Assembly: GCA_024689525.1 (NCBI GenBank) | Contig: JAILDI010000043.1 | Span: 1 to 6,013, forward strand | From: Bacteroidales bacterium | GTDB taxonomy: Bacteria > Bacteroidota > Bacteroidia > Bacteroidales > UBA932 | DNA length: 6,013 nucleotides | Direction: 5' to 3' | Shown: positions 1 to 6,013 of the stretch, piece by piece | Layout: every line of letters begins with the position of its first letter | Position numbering within the stretch: the first letter of the stretch is position 1 | Notes under the pieces: generated by a model | Told to the model about the DNA's origin: nothing | Seen by the model: the letters and a program-made list of their open reading frames with translations, nothing else | Databases searched by the model: none | Position numbers and translations under genes: made by a program

Positions 1-22
1 TCTTTTCTCTCAAGCACTATAT

Positions 23-134
<112 letters not shown>

Positions 135-138
135 TTTC

Positions 139-180
139 GAGAACCCCGAGTCTTTTCGAAGACCCGGGGTTCTTTCGTTT
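139..180 (+). terminator. Rho-independent terminator of the rRNA operon
   Basis: Bases 141-148 pair with 165-172 (GAACCCCG/CGGGGTTC). After one A-C mismatch (149/164), 150-154 pair with 159-163, closing on a TTCG tetraloop at 155-158. A T-rich run (TTCTTTCGTTT) follows on the + strand. It lies directly behind the 5S gene, so it should end rRNA transcription. On the opposite strand the hairpin is followed by A residues, so it is not an obvious terminator for the converging DUF4954 gene. Confidence 0.88.
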
Positions 181-194
181 ATTGTGCCTGAGCT

Positions 195-2168
195 TTATCG
201 CGCAAGTCGGTCGAGGAGTTCGTTGCCGAGGGCTTCCTTCACGCGGATGTGGTCTACGACGGCGGTGACGAAGGAATTGGAGTCGAAATTGCCGCGAACT
301 TCGGAGAAGTCCTGCTCCTTGTCCTCCTTGGTGCCGTCGGCGCCGAAGCCGGTCATCGAGGCAAGGTTGAATTCCTTGCGGGCATCGTCATAGAGCTCGT
401 GGTCCAGGCCGATGACGGCTTCCTTCCACTTGCGCACGATGTCGACCACCTGTGCGGAGGTAATGGTCTCCAGAGGGCATCCGAAGAAATCGGCATACTT
501 GTCATAGGCCCAGGTCCATTCGTACTCGTAGTAGTGCGAGTGCATGTCGTGGAAGGCCGATGAGAACTCGGCCAGGCCGATCTTGCCCTGCTCCAGGCAG
601 TCCAGCACGGCGTCCACCGCCTCTTTAGGGGCGATGAGGCCGCTCAGGTCCACCCACAGGCCCTTGCCGAACTTCGCGGTGGGCAGAAGCTCGCTGCGGA
701 TTTCTTCGTCGGAAGCGCCGGGGCGGATGTTCTCCAGCTTCTTGATGATGGAGTTGCCAAGGAACTTGGTGATTGCCGTGCGATAGTAGCCGATGCCCTT
801 GCGCAGCGATGAGTTGCGGATCTTGGTGCTGTGGTAGGAGTAGACGTCGGACAGTTCTCCGGAAGAATACTGCAGGTTTTTCAGCAGCTGGATGCCCTTG
901 AACATCTTCTGGATGGTGTACGGGCTCAGCAGGTTGTAGTTGATGCAGTCCAGGCGGTCCGGATCCTTGCGGGCGTCGCGCTTGGGCCACTTCTGGGCGT
1001 CGCGGACGGTGCCCACGCTGCGGAGGTTCACGCCAGGCACCAGATAGGTAGTATTCTGCTGCTCAATAAGATAGGAGAACGGCAGATTGGAAGTATCAGA
1101 GTGTGTAACGTGCCTTCCCATAACCAGCGAGAAGGCGCCCACGCGTGACGGCCACAGGATGTAGGAGTCCGATGCGGTCTTGGAGCCGCGCTCCATAACG
1201 CCCTGATGGATGGGCCCCAGCTTGTACATATGGTTGCTCTGGTTGGAGCCGCTGCCGGCGTTCATAAAGGAGAACATTCCGGCGATGAGCAGGGTGCTCT
1301 TGTGGTGGGTTACGGTGAAGGGGCCGGCGAAGATTGCGCAGGCCTCACCGTTCTCGCCCTGGCAGTTGGAGAAAAACAGCGAATCGGATGCGCTGTAGCC
1401 GTGGCCCAGGCGGCAGCACTGGCCCACGAAGCACCGTTCAACCGTGCTGTTGTCCTCCACCTTGGAGCCGCTGCAGATGATGAAGTCGTCGGCAATGACT
1501 CCGTGGCCGATGCACACCGGCGCCACCTCATTGCTGAGGATGCTGCCGTTGCGAAGGCGGTTCACGCCGCTGATCACGGCCGCATCGCCAATGCGAACCC
1601 CGTGGATGTACCGGGTATTGCGGATGTGAGCGTTATTGCCGATGAAGCCACGCTCCGAAGTCTGTTCCTTAGCATACTGGCCGATAAGCGCGTTCAGCCT
1701 CTCCGACAGCCCGTGGCGATGCCTGTACATTGCCAGCACATAGGCCACCTGAGCGCTCAGGCGGTCGAAAATCTTAACCTCGCGGCCGCCGGTCTCGTTC
1801 AGCACGGACACTTCCACGCCGTTGCCGAAAGAGCAGGGACCGTCGCAAAGAACCAGGTCGACATTCTCTATATAGGTATTATTGCCGATGTCGTAGTTGG
1901 CGATGTAGTTGGATACATTTTCGATAAGGGTATCATTACCCACAGTAACGTTGTGAAGCGTGGCGTTGCGTACGCCGGAATGCTTCTTCAAGCCTCCGGG
2001 GAGGGTGAAACAGGCCTCGAAGCGGCCCAGTTTCACGTCTCCGGAGAAGCTTACGTTCTGAATGTGCTCAAGCGAGCTCTCGGATTCGATCTGAATCCTG
2101 CTCCAGTCTTCGCAGGAGCAACCCCTGCCGATCAGGAGCTTAATCTCATTCTCTTTAAGCGTTCTCAT
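195..2168 (-). CDS. DUF4954 family left-handed beta-helix protein
   Basis: This 657-residue protein matches the DUF4954 family that I know from Bacteroides and relatives; its biochemical function is not established. Residues about 70-270 carry irregular hexapeptide-type repeats (TVGNDTLIENV, YDIGNNTYIENVDL, GFIGNNAHIRNTRYI, VCIGHGVIADDFI), the signature of left-handed beta-helix acyltransferases such as the LpxA/LpxD and GlmU C-terminal folds. The stretches GHGYSASDSLFFSNCQGENG (255-274), GPFTVTHHKSTLLIAG (282-297) and GSGSNQSNHMYKLGPIHQG (305-323) are family hallmarks. H288/H289 are possible catalytic histidines (inference). The C-terminal part from about 440 looks helical and contains HYYEYEWTWAYDKY (545-558). 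No signal peptide or membrane segment is visible, so it is probably cytoplasmic. The ATG at 2168 is chosen because MRTLKENEIKLL matches the usual family start; an open frame back to 2267 would run through the promoter and into the next gene. It converges on the rRNA operon and diverges from the DUF1460 gene. Confidence 0.92.
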   Translation of the reverse strand: MRTLKENEIKLLIGRGCSCEDWSRIQIESESSLEHIQNVSFSGDVKLGRFEACFTLPGGLKKHSGVRNATLHNVTVGNDTLIENVSNYIANYDIGNNTYIENVDLVLCDGPCSFGNGVEVSVLNETGGREVKIFDRLSAQVAYVLAMYRHRHGLSERLNALIGQYAKEQTSERGFIGNNAHIRNTRYIHGVRIGDAAVISGVNRLRNGSILSNEVAPVCIGHGVIADDFIICSGSKVEDNSTVERCFVGQCCRLGHGYSASDSLFFSNCQGENGEACAIFAGPFTVTHHKSTLLIAGMFSFMNAGSGSNQSNHMYKLGPIHQGVMERGSKTASDSYILWPSRVGAFSLVMGRHVTHSDTSNLPFSYLIEQQNTTYLVPGVNLRSVGTVRDAQKWPKRDARKDPDRLDCINYNLLSPYTIQKMFKGIQLLKNLQYSSGELSDVYSYHSTKIRNSSLRKGIGYYRTAITKFLGNSIIKKLENIRPGASDEEIRSELLPTAKFGKGLWVDLSGLIAPKEAVDAVLDCLEQGKIGLAEFSSAFHDMHSHYYEYEWTWAYDKYADFFGCPLETITSAQVVDIVRKWKEAVIGLDHELYDDARKEFNLASMTGFGADGTKEDKEQDFSEVRGNFDSNSFVTAVVDHIRVKEALGNELLDRLAR

Positions 2169-2190
2169 ATATATAGGGTTAATTGCGGCG

Positions 2191-2223
2191 CAAAGATAAG
2201 AAAAATTTTTCGTATATTTGCAA
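2191..2223 (-). promoter_or_regulatory. Bacteroidota-type promoter for the DUF4954 gene
   Basis: Read on the - strand, TTG (2223-2221) is followed after 22 bases by TATCTTTG (2198-2191), which matches the Bacteroidota -7 consensus TAnnTTTG. Transcription would start near 2185, leaving a leader of about 17 bases before the ATG at 2168, with no Shine-Dalgarno sequence. The -7 element is a full match. The -33 spacing is two bases longer than at the eno and atpD promoters of this window. Confidence 0.65.
2213..2220 (+). promoter_or_regulatory. -7 element of the promoter for the DUF1460 gene
   Basis: TATATTTG matches the TAnnTTTG -7 consensus and lies six bases before the ATG at 2227. No TTG-like -33 element is visible 19-22 bases upstream, where the sequence reads GCGCAAAG, so the promoter is probably weak or activator-dependent. 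It sits on the same bases as the opposing DUF4954 promoter. The transcription start would fall at about 2223-2226, giving almost no leader. Confidence 0.5.
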
Positions 2224-2226
2224 GAA

Positions 2227-3096
2227 ATGAAACACATCGTAACACCCCTGCTGCTGTTCTTCGCCATGGTCCTTCAGGCGCAGGAAATCCGTGTAAATCA
2301 ATGTAATATAACCTCATATGTAAGCCGCGAGGACTCCGTTCTCGTGGAACGGAAAATCGCGATGCTCAAACAGGCCGGAGGCACGGTGCCGGAGCTTATG
2401 TTAACGGCGGCAAAGTCGATGTACGGAACCCCGTACGTGGGCGGCCAGCTGGGCCTGGGAGACACGAGGGAAAAATTCCGCGTAGTGGTGGGCCACACGG
2501 ATTGCATCCTCTTCGTGGAGGCAATGCTTTGCCTCAGCCGCACGGCTGCATCGGCCCCCGCTGAAGGGCCCTGGTACGGCTGGTTCGCAGCGGAGGTGGC
2601 CCAGTGCCGATATCGCAATCCCCGCGATATCAGGTATTTCAGCGACAGAATCCACTACACCACGGAGTGGATACGCAATCTGGAGAGCAAGGGCGTGGTG
2701 AAGGACGTAACGCTGGAGCTCGGCGGCGAGTATTACGACCATCCTATTGATTATATGAGCACCCATCCATCGGCCTATAAGATGGGGAATGCCGATATCG
2801 ACAGGATTGCGGCGGTGGAAAAAGGGCTGAATGAAGAGCCGATGACGGTGATTCCGCCGGACGTGATTCCGCGAATCGCCTCGAAAGTGCGCAATGGGGA
2901 CATTATCTGCTACGTGACCACTATCGGCGGGCTGGATATCTCGCACGTGGCCGTTGCGTGCATCGACAATGGGGTGCTGAAATTCATCCATGCATCGTCG
3001 GCGGAGATGAAAGTGGTGCTGGACGCCAAGAGCGTGGCAAACTACGCCGCAGGGCGACGGAACTGCGCGGGAATAAAGGTTGTGCGCCCCTTGTAA
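2227..3096 (+). CDS. Secreted DUF1460 (NlpC/P60-superfamily) amidase-like protein
   Basis: This 289-residue protein matches DUF1460, a branch of the NlpC/P60 cysteine-peptidase superfamily whose studied members resemble N-acetylmuramoyl-L-alanine amidases acting on peptidoglycan. Residues 1-18 form a type I signal peptide (MKHIVTPLLLFFAMVLQA), probably cut after A18, so the enzyme should act in the periplasm. Family motifs appear in order: GTPYVGGQLG (67-76), TDCILFVEAML (91-101) with the likely nucleophile C93, CRYRNPRDIRYFSDRIHYTT (127-146), GLDISHVAVA (235-244) with the likely catalytic H240, and IHASS (254-258) with H255. The C-terminal VVRPL is also usual. The ATG at 2227 is required for the signal peptide; the next in-frame ATG (2266) would remove most of it. 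No terminator follows, so some transcripts may continue into eno. Its actual substrate cannot be read from the sequence. Confidence 0.88.
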   Translation: MKHIVTPLLLFFAMVLQAQEIRVNQCNITSYVSREDSVLVERKIAMLKQAGGTVPELMLTAAKSMYGTPYVGGQLGLGDTREKFRVVVGHTDCILFVEAMLCLSRTAASAPAEGPWYGWFAAEVAQCRYRNPRDIRYFSDRIHYTTEWIRNLESKGVVKDVTLELGGEYYDHPIDYMSTHPSAYKMGNADIDRIAAVEKGLNEEPMTVIPPDVIPRIASKVRNGDIICYVTTIGGLDISHVAVACIDNGVLKFIHASSAEMKVVLDAKSVANYAAGRRNCAGIKVVRPL

Positions 3097-3121
3097 ATCT
3101 TAAGGGAAAGTGTTAAATTTG
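3091..3121 (+). promoter_or_regulatory. Promoter for eno
   Basis: TTG (3091-3093) is followed after exactly 20 bases by TAAATTTG (3114-3121), a full TAnnTTTG match. The -33 triplet is the last sense codon of the DUF1460 gene. A start near 3127 would leave a leader of about 36 bases. That leader is A/T-rich (CCTAATAAAACT just before the ATG) with no Shine-Dalgarno sequence, as is usual in this phylum. Confidence 0.75.
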
Positions 3122-3132
3122 TAGGCTATTAA

Positions 3133-4470
<1,338 letters not shown>

Positions 4471-4488
4471 GCGAATCCTTCACAATTC

Positions 4489-4528
4489 ATTCAGCCCGAC
4501 CGTCAAGGCCGGGCTGAATTGTTTTTTT
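4489..4528 (+). terminator. Rho-independent terminator of eno
   Basis: ATTCAGCCCG (4489-4498) pairs perfectly with CGGGCTGAAT (4510-4519). An inner two-pair extension (4500-4501 with 4507-4508) closes a GTCAA loop beyond an A-C mismatch. It is followed by TG and seven T residues at 4522-4528. It starts 18 bases after the eno stop codon. Confidence 0.92.
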
Positions 4529-4549
4529 CATTCCGATTGTGTATCTTTG
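4519..4549 (+). promoter_or_regulatory. Promoter for atpD and probably the atp operon
   Basis: TTG (4519-4521) is followed after 20 bases by TATCTTTG (4542-4549), a full TAnnTTTG match with the same spacing as the eno promoter. The -33 triplet begins in the last base of the eno terminator stem, and the T-tract forms part of the spacer. Transcription would start near 4555, leaving 8 bases before the ATG at 4563 or 17 before the ATG at 4572. Confidence 0.72.
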
Positions 4550-4559
4550 TGATTACTGA

Positions 4560-6013
<1,454 letters not shown>

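Noticed and set aside
2218..2226. TTG start at 2218 for the DUF1460 gene
   Set aside because: This TTG is part of the -7 element, so it should not be in the transcript. The ATG at 2227 begins a normal signal peptide.
2169..2267. N-terminal extension of the DUF4954 gene to an ATG at 2267
   Set aside because: The extra 33 residues would cross both promoters and overlap the start of the divergent gene, and the family normally begins at MRTL-like sequence. The ATG at 2168 fits the promoter at 2198-2191.
1206..2306. A 366-codon open frame on the + strand opposite the DUF4954 gene
   Set aside because: It is antisense to a well-matched DUF4954 gene, has an Ala/Val/His-rich composition without motifs, and runs through the promoter region into the start of the DUF1460 gene.
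3088..3106. Hairpin CCCTT/AAGGG as a terminator after the DUF1460 gene
   Set aside because: It has only five pairs around a nine-base loop and no T-tract, and it overlaps the stop codon and eno promoter.

Overview
The window looks like chromosomal DNA of a GC-rich member of the Bacteroidales (Bacteroidota). Three things point there. Upstream of genes the sequence carries the TTG-N(20-22)-TAnnTTTG type of promoter used by the Bacteroidota primary sigma factor, with A-rich leaders that lack a Shine-Dalgarno sequence. The proteins read as typical Bacteroidales versions: a DUF4954 beta-helix protein, a DUF1460 amidase-like protein, and an enolase with the [18 protein letters not shown] signature. 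The ATP synthase beta gene follows a strong terminator and promoter, as expected where atpD leads the atp operon. Codon third positions are mostly G or C, which would suit Rikenellaceae/Alistipes-like or uncultured gut Bacteroidales; the genus is inference.

Layout. Positions 1-180 are the tail of an rRNA operon: a 5S rRNA gene (about 23-134, + strand) and its Rho-independent terminator (139-180). A DUF4954 gene (2168 down to 195, - strand) converges on it, leaving about 15 bases between the terminator and its stop codon. The 58-base gap 2169-2226 holds promoters for both flanking divergent genes on almost the same bases. The + strand then carries a secreted DUF1460 (NlpC/P60-like) amidase-like gene (2227-3096), enolase (3163-4470) and the first 483 codons of atpD (4563 to the window end). 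Enolase has its own promoter, starting inside the last codon of the DUF1460 gene. It ends in a terminator whose T-tract region overlaps the -33 element of the atpD promoter.

How they fit together. Enolase and the F1 beta subunit are housekeeping energy genes and sit in separate transcription units. DUF4954 (acyltransferase-like beta-helix, function unknown) and DUF1460 (peptidoglycan amidase-like) could both act on the cell envelope and are expressed from one compact divergent promoter region, but a functional link is only inferred. I saw no mobile element, CRISPR array, tRNA or defence system. The most unusual features are regulatory: overlapping divergent promoters, a nearly leaderless transcript, and a terminator-promoter overlap.
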